Shown here piece after piece: positions 1 to 5,993 of a DNA stretch of 7,017 nt. The DNA is taken from assembly GCA_030697615.1 (NCBI GenBank), contig JAUYPK010000016.1, positions 1 to 7,017 on the forward strand, in the 5' to 3' direction. The position numbers and the translations under genes are program-made. Below the pieces are notes generated by a model. That model saw only the letters and a list, made by a program, of their open reading frames with translations. It did not search any database and was not told where the DNA came from. Every line of letters begins with the position of its first letter. Positions within the stretch are counted from its first letter, which is position 1. The DNA is from Microcaldota archaeon. GTDB taxonomy: Archaea > Micrarchaeota > Micrarchaeia > Norongarragalinales > UBA8480.

Positions 1-464
1 CGTCCAGCTAAGCTTTCAGATGAACGCTTATCTAGTTCTAAAGCAGAGCTTCCAGTTACTATAAACTTAGTTTCTGAATTATCGTAGTGTCGCTTCAATA
101 CATCTTGCCAGCCTTTTACAAACGCAACCTCGTCCAAAACAACTAGCTTAACCCCCCTGCTTTCAAAGAATTTCACTAGCTTGTCCAGATCGTCATAAGT
201 GGCTCCCATACTCCTGTCGAATTCAAACCAACCTACTTCAGTTGGCTTCAATTCCTGGTTAATTGTCTTTTGCATTAGTTGCCTAGCTAAAACGGATTTT
301 CCAGTTCTCCTTAGTCCGCGAATAACTGCGATAAATTTACTACCAGCTGCTTTTTCTAACTGTAAAAATGCAGTCCTTTCCACTAACGCATCTGTTCTCG
401 GTATTGTAATTTTGCCCCCTTCCCAGTGCCCATTTTGTGAAATTGTTTCGTTAATAAAATCCAT
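1..464 (-). CDS. AAA_14/DUF4143-type ATPase, N-terminal part (cut by window start)
   Basis: My own translation from the ATG at 464-462 gives 154 complete codons before the window edge, so the C-terminal part is missing. The order of motifs is that of the archaeal/bacterial ATPase family with an AAA_14 domain followed by DUF4143. A P-loop RGLRRTGKS lies at residues 49-57, a Walker B strand KLVVLDEV at 106-113, the sensor-like stretch TGSSALELDK at 137-146, and SLAG then R at the edge (151-155). Family members are usually about 380-450 residues, so more than half is probably outside the window. They are predicted P-loop NTPases, often found as mobile or variable genes, and their cellular role is poorly defined. 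The start is supported by an in-frame stop just upstream (TCATAA) and by a TAAGGAG motif 8 bases before the ATG. The gene points the same way as metG, 62 bases downstream of its stop, and probably has its own promoter. The family call is firm; the function is not known. Confidence 0.88.
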   Translation of the reverse strand, partial: MDFINETISQNGHWEGGKITIPRTDALVERTAFLQLEKAAGSKFIAVIRGLRRTGKSVLARQLMQKTINQELKPTEVGWFEFDRSMGATYDDLDKLVKFFESRGVKLVVLDEVAFVKGWQDVLKRHYDNSETKFIVTGSSALELDKRSSESLAG

Positions 465-472
465 TTTATGAA

Positions 473-479
473 CTCCTTA
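473..479 (-). promoter_or_regulatory. Shine-Dalgarno site of the AAA_14 ATPase
   Basis: On the minus strand the bases read TAAGGAG, separated by 8 bases from the ATG at 464. This is a strong ribosome binding site and fixes the start. It is the only clear one in the window, since the other starts lack it. Confidence 0.75.
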
Positions 480-499
480 CTTTCATAGATTGGAACAAG

Positions 500-507
500 T
501 ATAAATA
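500..507 (-). promoter_or_regulatory. Possible archaeal TATA box for the AAA_14 ATPase
   Basis: On the minus strand the bases read TATTTATA, centred about 39 bases before the ATG at 464. With the usual archaeal spacing of about 25 bases, transcription would start near 478-480, giving a short leader that just contains the TAAGGAG site. The motif also reads TATAAATA on the plus strand, but no plus-strand gene follows it. Confidence 0.4.
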
Positions 508-526
508 GCTTTTGCTGTTTATTTTT

Positions 527-2035
527 TCACACTATCTTCGGAAACAGCACAGCTCCTGTTTTTGTCTGCGTTCCAGCTTTTATTTTGCCCCACTTCGCGT
601 CTTTCAATTTAGCCGCTTTCAAATCTTCCAACCCAAGTGCAGTGTAGAGTTCAGCTGTTTTTCTCGGCATGAATGGATAAAGTAGAATCGCTGTTATGCG
701 CAGCGCTTCGCACAACTCGTACATCACTGCATCAACTTCGCTTTGCTTTCCTTCTTTTGCTAGTTTCCACGGTGCCGTGTCGTTGACGAGCTTATTTGCC
801 CCTTTGATAATGTCCCAAACTGCTTCAAGCGAACGGTTAAACTGATAATGTTCCATTTTCTCCTCGTAAACTTTCACTTTCTCTTCCACTGTTTCTTTTA
901 ACTTGCTAGTTTTTGGCTTTGCTGGAATTTTTCCGCCGCAGTAGCGGCTCAACATGACTAGCGTGCGGTTTGCTAAGTTGCCAAATTCATCTGCTAACTC
1001 TCCATTGTAGCGGCTGTCAAAAGATTTTTGCGAATAGTCTCCGTCGTCGCCAAAAGTGTTCTCACGTAATAGGAAATAGCGGAATGCGTCGCTGCCATAT
1101 TTCTTGATAACTTCCCTTGGTTCAACGTAGTTTCCAGTACTCTTGCTCATTTTTTGTCCTTCTATTGTCCACCAGCCGTGAGCGTAAACTTTCTTCGGCA
1201 CTTCTAAACCAGCTGCCATTAACATTGCTGGCCAGTAAACTGCGTGGAACTTAGCAATCTCCTTTCCAACAAGGTGGACGTCAGCAGGCCAATATTTTCC
1301 AGCTGTTTTCGCCGTTTTGCCATCATAACCAATAGCAGTTAAGTAGTTGAACAGCGCGTCGAACCAAACGTAAATTGTATGCGATTTGTCAAACGGAACT
1401 GGAATTCCCCACTTTACGCTTTTGCGAGTTACGCTTAAATCACGCAGTTCATCTTTAAAGAAGTTATACGATTCATGCCACCTGCTTTGCGGTTCAACGA
1501 AGTTTTTATTCGCTTCAAATAGTTTCAACAGCTGTGGTTTGAAAGAAGAGAGTTTGAAGAAGTAAGTCTCTTCTTTTTCTTTTTGTACCGCTCGCCCGCA
1601 ATCTGGACATTTCCCGTCAACAAGTTGGCCGTCGGTTAGGAAGGTTTCATCTGGAACGCAGTACCACCCTTCATAGTTGCCTTTGTAGATAAAGCCAGCG
1701 TCGTAAACTTTCTGAAAAACGTTTTGAACAGCTTTTTCGTGGTAATCGTCAGTTGTACGAATGAACTTATCATATTCAATATCCAACTCTACCCACAGCG
1801 ACTTAAATTCGTCCACAAGTTCGTCGACGAACTGCTTCGGCGTCTTGCCAGCTTCCTTCGCTGCCTTCTCAACTTTTTGACCGTGTTCATCTGTGCCTGT
1901 TACAAAGTAAACGTCGTAGCCTTGTAGTTTCTTGAACCTAGCAATTACGTCGGCGGCTATTGTAGTGTAGGCGTGGCCTAAGTGGGGCGGGCCGTTCGTG
2001 TAGTAAATTGGAGTAGTTACGTAAAAGGTTTTCAT
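527..2035 (-). CDS. metG: Methionyl-tRNA synthetase, bacterial type (MetRS)
   Basis: This class I aminoacyl-tRNA synthetase charges tRNA-Met in the cytoplasm. The 502-residue protein has the HIGH motif as HLGH (18-21), followed by FVTGTDEHG (44-52), a zinc-knuckle insert (C126, C143, C146 in CPDCGR), the methionine-pocket/anticodon region GWWTIEG (287-293) and KMSKS at 295-299. A helical anticodon-binding domain runs from about 340 to the end. There is no C-terminal EMAP-like tRNA-binding domain. The first zinc pair reads C126-V-P-D129, so one of the four expected cysteines is Asp. The N-terminal signature TTPIYYTNGPPHLGH belongs to the bacterial (Bacillus/Thermotoga-like) form rather than the usual archaeal form. 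An ATG at 2062 would add nine residues (MLLFYIDCT), but family alignment begins at MKTFYVTTPIYY and the likely TATA box lies too close to 2062, so I chose 2035. It is divergent from the gene at 2114. Confidence 0.97.
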   Translation of the reverse strand: MKTFYVTTPIYYTNGPPHLGHAYTTIAADVIARFKKLQGYDVYFVTGTDEHGQKVEKAAKEAGKTPKQFVDELVDEFKSLWVELDIEYDKFIRTTDDYHEKAVQNVFQKVYDAGFIYKGNYEGWYCVPDETFLTDGQLVDGKCPDCGRAVQKEKEETYFFKLSSFKPQLLKLFEANKNFVEPQSRWHESYNFFKDELRDLSVTRKSVKWGIPVPFDKSHTIYVWFDALFNYLTAIGYDGKTAKTAGKYWPADVHLVGKEIAKFHAVYWPAMLMAAGLEVPKKVYAHGWWTIEGQKMSKSTGNYVEPREVIKKYGSDAFRYFLLRENTFGDDGDYSQKSFDSRYNGELADEFGNLANRTLVMLSRYCGGKIPAKPKTSKLKETVEEKVKVYEEKMEHYQFNRSLEAVWDIIKGANKLVNDTAPWKLAKEGKQSEVDAVMYELCEALRITAILLYPFMPRKTAELYTALGLEDLKAAKLKDAKWGKIKAGTQTKTGAVLFPKIV

Positions 2036-2068
2036 AGTGCAATCTATATAGAATAGAAGCATATGCGG

Positions 2069-2076
2069 ATTTAAAA
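2069..2076 (-). promoter_or_regulatory. Possible TATA box for metG
   Basis: On the minus strand the bases read TTTTAAAT, centred about 37 bases before the chosen ATG at 2035. This predicts a leader of roughly 10 bases. There is no Shine-Dalgarno motif between it and the start. Confidence 0.35.
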
Positions 2077-2085
2077 CAATATTTC

Positions 2086-2092
2086 TTTAAAC
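2086..2092 (+). promoter_or_regulatory. Possible TATA box of the 2114-3795 gene run
   Basis: The bases TTTAAAC lie about 25 bases before the ATG at 2114, the spacing expected for a leaderless archaeal transcript. No ribosome binding site precedes that ATG. This box lies 9 bases from the one assigned to metG on the other strand, so the two promoters would be back to back. Confidence 0.4.
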
Positions 2093-2113
2093 CTTGCCTT
2101 TCAATTTATAACT

Positions 2114-2539
2114 ATGGAAAGAACTGTTGAAAAACTTGCAAAGGCGCTTCGCGGCTATGAAGTGCTGGTTTACAGAAACAAGCCGCCAGAAGGTGTAGCT
2201 GAACATTTACACACAATATCCCGCGAGAGCGGTGACAAGTTAACTAGCAAAGCTTTTGGACATCACTTTGAACCAGGAAAAGCAGCAAATCCAATTGTAC
2301 TAGTAGTTCGTCCAAAAGACGGAGTTGTTATGCCGAGCCATGTGGATGGAGTGTTTCGAGATTTAAAAAAAGCAGAGGGTATACTCCGCGAAAATAAAAT
2401 CAGGGCGCTTTGTACATCTATTCCAAATGCGGATTATTTACTCATTTCACTCAATAGAAAAAGTTTGGTTGGCTGGCTTGGAAAGCGAGGCAAATTTACA
2501 CGCCTCTTGAAAGAAAAACTCCACGGGGTACCAAAATGA
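2114..2539 (+). CDS. Hypothetical protein, 141 residues, first gene of a three-gene run
   Basis: I do not recognise this protein. It is 141 residues long, soluble in appearance and clearly basic, with many Lys and Arg. There is no signal peptide, no membrane segment and no zinc-knuckle cysteine pair (only one Cys, C100). The pattern suggests a small alpha/beta domain: a helix at 1-13, a strand EVLVY (16-20), a conserved-looking patch with AFGHHFEPG (47-55), a hydrophobic strand PIVLVVRPKDG (60-70), a helix around 78-92 and a strand ADYLLISL (106-113). The tail from 114 is strongly basic and could contact nucleic acid, which is inference only. The ATG is apparently leaderless, with a TATA-like box 25 bases upstream. 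Its TGA overlaps the ATG of the Nudix gene by four bases, which argues for translational coupling and a related function. Confidence 0.8.
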   Translation: MERTVEKLAKALRGYEVLVYRNKPPEGVAEHLHTISRESGDKLTSKAFGHHFEPGKAANPIVLVVRPKDGVVMPSHVDGVFRDLKKAEGILRENKIRALCTSIPNADYLLISLNRKSLVGWLGKRGKFTRLLKEKLHGVPK

Positions 2540-2958
2540 ACAACGTGCCAAGAATTGGAGTTGGTGTGTTTGTCCGCAATACTAGCGGCGAAATTCTACT
2601 GCAAAAAAGAACCGGCGCACACGGCGCAAACACTTGGTCACTACCAGGCGGACACTTGGAGTTCAACGAAAGTATTGAAAACTGCGCCAAGCGGGAAGCA
2701 ATGGAAGAATTTAATGTGGAGATAAAAAACGTAAAGGTACTTGGCATAACTGAAGACATAATGTTGGAAGAGAATAAGCACTACGTTACAATTTTCGTCG
2801 ACTCGGAGCTTGCAAGTGGCAGCGAACCAAAGATAATGGAACCGGACAAAACGCTGGAAATGACATGGGTTTCAAACGAAGAGCTCAAAAGCGGAAAATA
2901 CCTTCCGATGTTTATGCCGTTGAAAAACTTCCTAGAGGGAAAAAAGTACCCGAAGTGA
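2536..2958 (+). CDS. Nudix hydrolase, NUDT15/MTH2-like
   Basis: Nudix hydrolases cleave nucleoside diphosphates linked to another group X, and the closest-looking family here (human NUDT15, plant NUDX1) acts on nucleoside triphosphates including oxidised dGTP. The 140-residue protein is one Nudix domain. It opens with a strand GVGVFVRN (8-15), then LPGGHLEF (36-43) leading into the Nudix box at 39-61: G39, five residues, E45, seven residues, R53-E54, A-M, E57-E58, then F59-N60-V61. The box glycine before the final hydrophobic position is Asn (N60). NUDT15, as I recall it, also lacks that glycine. KHYVTIFV (81-88) and SEPKIMEPDK (96-105) also resemble NUDT15 from memory. The glutamates that bind Mg2+ are present. 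Its start overlaps the upstream stop as ATGA, and only 6 bases separate it from the kinase-like gene. The family is certain; the substrate is not determined. Confidence 0.95.
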   Translation: MNNVPRIGVGVFVRNTSGEILLQKRTGAHGANTWSLPGGHLEFNESIENCAKREAMEEFNVEIKNVKVLGITEDIMLEENKHYVTIFVDSELASGSEPKIMEPDKTLEMTWVSNEELKSGKYLPMFMPLKNFLEGKKYPK

Positions 2959-2964
2959 TTTTGA

Positions 2965-3795
2965 ATGATTTTTGAAGAACATTATCATCCTAATAAAGCT
3001 GTGCGAAAAGAAGCGCATGGTGCTTTTGATGTTTACTACTTTAACAATGGAGCTTCACTTACTGTTCGTAGAAAACATACCGGTGTTTTATTTTCTCCAG
3101 GAAAGTTAACCTATCGGCCAATACATACTGCTGAGGGAGAGCACTCTCGGATTTTAGACGCTTATGAAGGGGACAAAATTCACTTTTTGGTTCGGATAGA
3201 AAGTCGTCAGCATTTTGCTCCCACGTATGATGGTTTGTTGCATCATTATAGTAAACTCTATGCGGCTAGAGTAAGAATAGAGGCGCCAGTAGCGTGGCTA
3301 AACGAGTCTCTATCAAATCGCAAGAATGCTATTATTGTTACAAAGTATCGTAAGACCTGGACTCCGCTTTATAATAAATTACTTCAAATCCGGGATTCAA
3401 TTGGCGGGGAAACTTCAATTCACCAAAGGCGTAAAAAAATACGCGGCATTTTCGAAAAGGTTTTTTACGAACTAGGCAAAATGCACGGTGCAGGAGTAAG
3501 GCACGGCCATCCGCATGATAACAATATTTTAGTAGATGGCGATGGAAATGTCGCTTTCACTGATCCAAAACTACTTGGTGACGTTAATGATGTACCCAAA
3601 AACATACCTTTGGGTTTAGGAAGAAAACTTGAATTTTTTCCGTCACACGGCAAAGGTGCAGATGCTGATTTATCGCGGTTGACTGGAATAATTAATTCCC
3701 GTCGTTTAGAAAACTGGTTGAATTGGTCAGAGCTTGGCAAAGCATATGAAAAAGGAGTTGCGCTTGGAAAAAAGCGCACTGCACATTTGCAGTAG
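2965..3795 (+). CDS. Protein-kinase-fold protein with HGHPHDNN catalytic loop
   Basis: The 276-residue protein looks like a divergent kinase of the RIO/Bud32/WaaP/aminoglycoside-phosphotransferase superfamily. The C-lobe has a helix ending LGKMHGAGVRHG (170-181), the catalytic loop HGHPHDNNILV (180-190), a strand VAFTD (196-200) and then P-K. In related kinases the loop reads H-G-D-x-x-x-x-N and the metal-binding motif D-F-G. Here the catalytic Asp position is H182, the metal-binding Asn is kept as N187, and D-F-G is D200-P201-K202. A hinge-like strand AIIVTKY lies at 122-128, and the N-lobe is poorly recognisable: in place of a clear Val-Ala-Ile-Lys motif there is FLVRIES (74-80). It may be a small-molecule or lipid kinase, or a pseudokinase. 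The ATG follows the Nudix stop by 6 bases with no ribosome binding site, which suggests co-transcription. It ends 7 bases from the convergent decarboxylase gene. Confidence 0.8.
   Translation: MIFEEHYHPNKAVRKEAHGAFDVYYFNNGASLTVRRKHTGVLFSPGKLTYRPIHTAEGEHSRILDAYEGDKIHFLVRIESRQHFAPTYDGLLHHYSKLYAARVRIEAPVAWLNESLSNRKNAIIVTKYRKTWTPLYNKLLQIRDSIGGETSIHQRRKKIRGIFEKVFYELGKMHGAGVRHGHPHDNNILVDGDGNVAFTDPKLLGDVNDVPKNIPLGLGRKLEFFPSHGKGADADLSRLTGIINSRRLENWLNWSELGKAYEKGVALGKKRTAHLQ
3778..3793. terminator. Perfect hairpin at the junction of two convergent genes
   Basis: ACTGCA, loop CATT, then TGCAGT form a perfect 6-base-pair stem with a 4-base loop at the 3' end of the kinase-like gene. A second pairing, GCACT (3776-3780) with AGTGC (3794-3798), competes with it or extends it. 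There is no long T-run after it on either strand, so a role in ending transcription is only a possibility. Archaeal termination mainly relies on T-runs. Confidence 0.25.
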
Positions 3796-3802
3796 TGCAT
3801 TC

Positions 3803-4924
3803 TTAGAAACTTCCATTTATGTAGACTATTTTTGCGGGTTCAAATCCATTGTACCTGCTTGCCAAGCCGTTTGTATAAGTTCCAGCTTGCGGTACTAAAA
3901 TTAAGTCGCCGATTTCTAGTTCAGGTAGCCATTCTTCTTTTGAAATCACATCGTAAGAATCACAAGTTGGCCCTGCTAAGACGCTGAGTTTCTTCGCACC
4001 ACGCCTACTTGTCAAATAGTCAAATTTCCAACCAGAAAAGTGAATATCAGAAAGGGAATTTGTAGTCCCATCATCTAAATAGTACCACATTGTGCCGCCG
4101 CGGTTAGCCTTTCCAATAACTTTAGTGATAAGCGTTCCAGCGTCTTTTACAAGGAAACGGCCAGGCTCTGCAATTAGTTCAACGCCGCTGTCCTTTGGAA
4201 ATTCCTCGTCCAGTACTTCATAGATTTCGCCAAGCATCTTCGAGCTATCATGATCCTCATCTCCCAAAGGAGGGTAGCCGCCACCAATGTCCAAACAGTC
4301 CAGCTTAATGCCCTCTTTTTTAGCTTCTTTGAAAATCTTTTTACTCTGCCTAATTGCCGCAATGTAATCCGCTGCACCAAGCGTATGCGAACCAGCGTTG
4401 AAAGTCAAGCCAGTTGGGCTTAACCCTAGTTTTTTAGCTTTTAATAACAACCTAATCGCGTGTTTTGGATCAGCGCCAAATTTGCTTGATAGTTTATAAA
4501 CTGCATTTGCATTAGACGCAGTTACCCTAAGCACAACTTCGCTTTCCGGTGCATACCGTGCAAGTTTCTTCAACTCAGCGTCGCTGTCGTACACGAACCA
4601 CTCTACGCCTACGTTATACGCGCGTACAATGTCTTGTTCAAGCTTAACTGGATTAGAGTAAATCAACTTAGTTGCATCTACTCCTATAGAAAGTAGGTAT
4701 TCAATTTCGCCGAACGACGCCACGTCAAAATTTGAACCAAGGTTGCGTAGAATGTTCAAAACTCCCTTATGCCCATTTGCCTTTACCGCGTAGTGCACTT
4801 CTACACGTGGCATTTGTTTCTTAAACGCATTGTAGTTGTACTTAATGCGCTTTTCACTAATCGCAATGACGGGCGTGCCGTGTTTAGCCGCTATTTTTTT
4901 AGCTGTTCTGAAATCCAACAACAT
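3803..4924 (-). CDS. PLP fold-III decarboxylase of the ODC family, candidate arginine decarboxylase
   Basis: This is a 373-residue enzyme of the alanine-racemase-fold (fold III) amino acid decarboxylases. A PLP barrel comes first: YAVKAN with Schiff-base K48, FDVASFGEIE (66-75) with D67 and E73, DIGGGYP (212-218), and EPGR (253-256) for the PLP phosphate. A beta domain follows with GPTCDSYD (318-325), where C321 and D322 are the catalytic pair, and QAGTYT with Y350. Aligned by eye to human ornithine decarboxylase, the PLP-stacking His197 is N176, and Tyr331-Asp332, which contact the substrate's distal amine, are F296-S297. Ornithine specificity is therefore unlikely. Its neighbours are N-carbamoylputrescine amidase and agmatine deiminase, so arginine to agmatine is the reaction that fits best. 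The ATG at 5053 would overlap the divergent amidase start and add 43 unconserved residues; I chose 4924 because homology starts there and a TATA-like box lies about 30 bases upstream. Lysine, ornithine or carboxynorspermidine remain alternative substrates. Confidence 0.93.
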   Translation of the reverse strand: MLLDFRTAKKIAAKHGTPVIAISEKRIKYNYNAFKKQMPRVEVHYAVKANGHKGVLNILRNLGSNFDVASFGEIEYLLSIGVDATKLIYSNPVKLEQDIVRAYNVGVEWFVYDSDAELKKLARYAPESEVVLRVTASNANAVYKLSSKFGADPKHAIRLLLKAKKLGLSPTGLTFNAGSHTLGAADYIAAIRQSKKIFKEAKKEGIKLDCLDIGGGYPPLGDEDHDSSKMLGEIYEVLDEEFPKDSGVELIAEPGRFLVKDAGTLITKVIGKANRGGTMWYYLDDGTTNSLSDIHFSGWKFDYLTSRRGAKKLSVLAGPTCDSYDVISKEEWLPELEIGDLILVPQAGTYTNGLASRYNGFEPAKIVYINGSF

Positions 4925-4950
4925 TTTTTTCGTTAACTCGCCTTTGTGTT

Positions 4951-4958
4951 TTTTTATA
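4951..4958 (-). promoter_or_regulatory. Likely TATA box of the decarboxylase gene
   Basis: On the minus strand the bases read TATAAAAA, centred about 30 bases before the ATG at 4924. The transcript would have a leader of a few bases or none, which supports that start over the longer frame from 5053. No Shine-Dalgarno motif is suitably placed. Confidence 0.55.
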
Positions 4959-5021
4959 CGCTCGCGTTTGTTTTTCCTAATTAAAAAAAGTTTTTCTACG
5001 CTACAGCTTTGTGTCCAATTG

Positions 5022-5029
5022 TTTAAATA
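5022..5029 (+). promoter_or_regulatory. Likely TATA box of the aguB-aguA genes
   Basis: The bases TTTAAATA are centred about 26 bases before the ATG at 5052, which is ideal spacing for a leaderless transcript. It lies about 70 bases from the divergent decarboxylase box, so one 127-base intergenic region (4925-5051) would serve both directions and could allow joint control. Confidence 0.55.
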
Positions 5030-5051
5030 CATTTGCAACCAAATTCCTTTC

Positions 5052-5948
5052 ATGGTAGACTACTCAAAAATTTCAAACAAAGAACAAAACGTCAAAGTGG
5101 CGGTGCTCCAGCTAAGTTGCGTAGCAGAAGTGAAGAAAAACATGGCAAATGCATTGAAGTTAGTTAGCGAAGCGGCTGACAAAGGAGCGCAAATTGTCTG
5201 CCTGCCAGAATTGTACCGTTCCCTCTATTTTCCGCAGGAAGAGAGCCATAAGAATTTTGAACTCTCTGAATCAATCCCAGGCGCAAGTACAGATGCGTTT
5301 GCAAAACTGGCAAAGGAAAAAAAAGTTGTAGTCATTGTGCCAATCTTCGAAAAGCGGACGCAAGGCTTACATCACAATTCCGCAGTTGTGATAAATGCAG
5401 ATGGGAAAGTGCTTGGAAATTACCGCAAAATGCACATTCCGGACGATCCTTGTTTTTACGAGAAGTTCTACTTTGCTCCAGGCGATACTGGGTTTAAGGT
5501 GTTTGACACTGCGTACGGTAAGGTAAGTGTATTAATCTGTTGGGATCAGTGGTATCCAGAAGCTGCACGTGTATGCGCGTTGAAAGGAGCGCAGTTTATT
5601 TTCTACCCAACTGCAATCGGCTGGCACAAATCTGAGACAAAAGAAAACCGCAGCGCCCAGTTATCAAGTTGGCAAATAATTCAACGTAGCCATGCAATTG
5701 CAAACGGCGTTTTTGTATGTGTGTCGAACCGCTTTGGAAAAGAAGGCGACCTCACATTTTGGGGCAATTCTTTCATCGCAGCTCCAAACGGTACCGTAGT
5801 TGCAAGTGGAAGTCAAGATAAAGAAGAGATACTCATTTCAAGCTGCAACTTATCAGACATTGACTCGCAGCGCGAAGGGTGGCCGTTTCTACGCGACCGA
5901 AGAATAGACACTTATGCTGACGTGTTGAAGCGGTTCGCTGACGAATAA
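5052..5948 (+). CDS. aguB: N-carbamoylputrescine amidase
   Basis: This cytoplasmic enzyme of the nitrilase (C-N hydrolase) superfamily hydrolyses N-carbamoylputrescine to putrescine, ammonia and CO2. The 298-residue length is typical. The Glu-Lys-Cys triad is visible: E53 in CLPELYRSLYF, K126 in YRKMHIPDDP and C163 in LICWDQWYPE. Further family signatures are EKFYFAPGDTG (137-147), YPTAIGW (185-191), the WGNSFI stretch (237-242), and a C-terminal FLRDRRIDTY (279-288). The open frame extends upstream to 4836, but those 72 residues lie over the divergent gene and its promoter and are not family-like. The start at VKVAVLQL context (M at 5052) and the TATA-like box 26 bases upstream fix the true start. 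The gene lies 45 bases before aguA on the same strand, matching the aguA-aguB pairing known from bacteria, and acts on the product of AguA. Confidence 0.96.
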   Translation: MVDYSKISNKEQNVKVAVLQLSCVAEVKKNMANALKLVSEAADKGAQIVCLPELYRSLYFPQEESHKNFELSESIPGASTDAFAKLAKEKKVVVIVPIFEKRTQGLHHNSAVVINADGKVLGNYRKMHIPDDPCFYEKFYFAPGDTGFKVFDTAYGKVSVLICWDQWYPEAARVCALKGAQFIFYPTAIGWHKSETKENRSAQLSSWQIIQRSHAIANGVFVCVSNRFGKEGDLTFWGNSFIAAPNGTVVASGSQDKEEILISSCNLSDIDSQREGWPFLRDRRIDTYADVLKRFADE

Positions 5949-5953
5949 CCGAA

Positions 5954-5960
5954 TATAAAA
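5954..5960 (+). promoter_or_regulatory. Possible internal TATA box before aguA
   Basis: TATAAAA lies in the 45-base A-rich gap between aguB and aguA, about 37 bases before the GTG start. It could give aguA extra transcription of its own. The gap is almost free of G and C, so a chance match is likely. Confidence 0.2.
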
Positions 5961-5993
5961 CAAAATAAAAAACGAAAAGTGAAAAATTAAACT

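Noticed and set aside
199..471. 90-residue plus-strand open frame opposite the AAA_14 ATPase
   Set aside because: It lies wholly or nearly so over the minus-strand ATPase, which has clear P-loop and Walker B motifs; the plus frame has no recognisable domain.
500..507. TATAAATA read as a plus-strand promoter
   Set aside because: No plus-strand gene follows; the region downstream is the antisense of metG. It fits better as the minus-strand box of the ATPase.
1724..1927. 67-residue plus-strand open frame inside metG
   Set aside because: It is an antisense shadow of a strongly conserved synthetase region.
2036..2062. Nine-residue N-terminal extension of MetRS from the ATG at 2062
   Set aside because: MetRS homology begins at the ATG at 2035, and the likely TATA box is only about 10 bases from 2062.
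2496..2759. 87-residue minus-strand open frame over the Nudix gene
   Set aside because: It is opposite the Nudix box coding region and has no domain of its own.
3465..3800. 111-residue minus-strand open frame over the 3' end of the kinase-like gene
   Set aside because: It is antisense to the catalytic-loop region and lacks any recognisable motif or start signal.
4836..5051. 72-residue N-terminal extension of AguB with hydrophobic stretches resembling a signal or membrane segment
   Set aside because: It is antisense to the decarboxylase gene and its promoter. AguB is a cytoplasmic enzyme of about 298 residues, which the start at 5052 gives exactly.
4925..5053. 43-residue N-terminal extension of the decarboxylase
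   Set aside because: The extension is basic, low-complexity and not family-like, covers the divergent promoter region and overlaps the amidase start.
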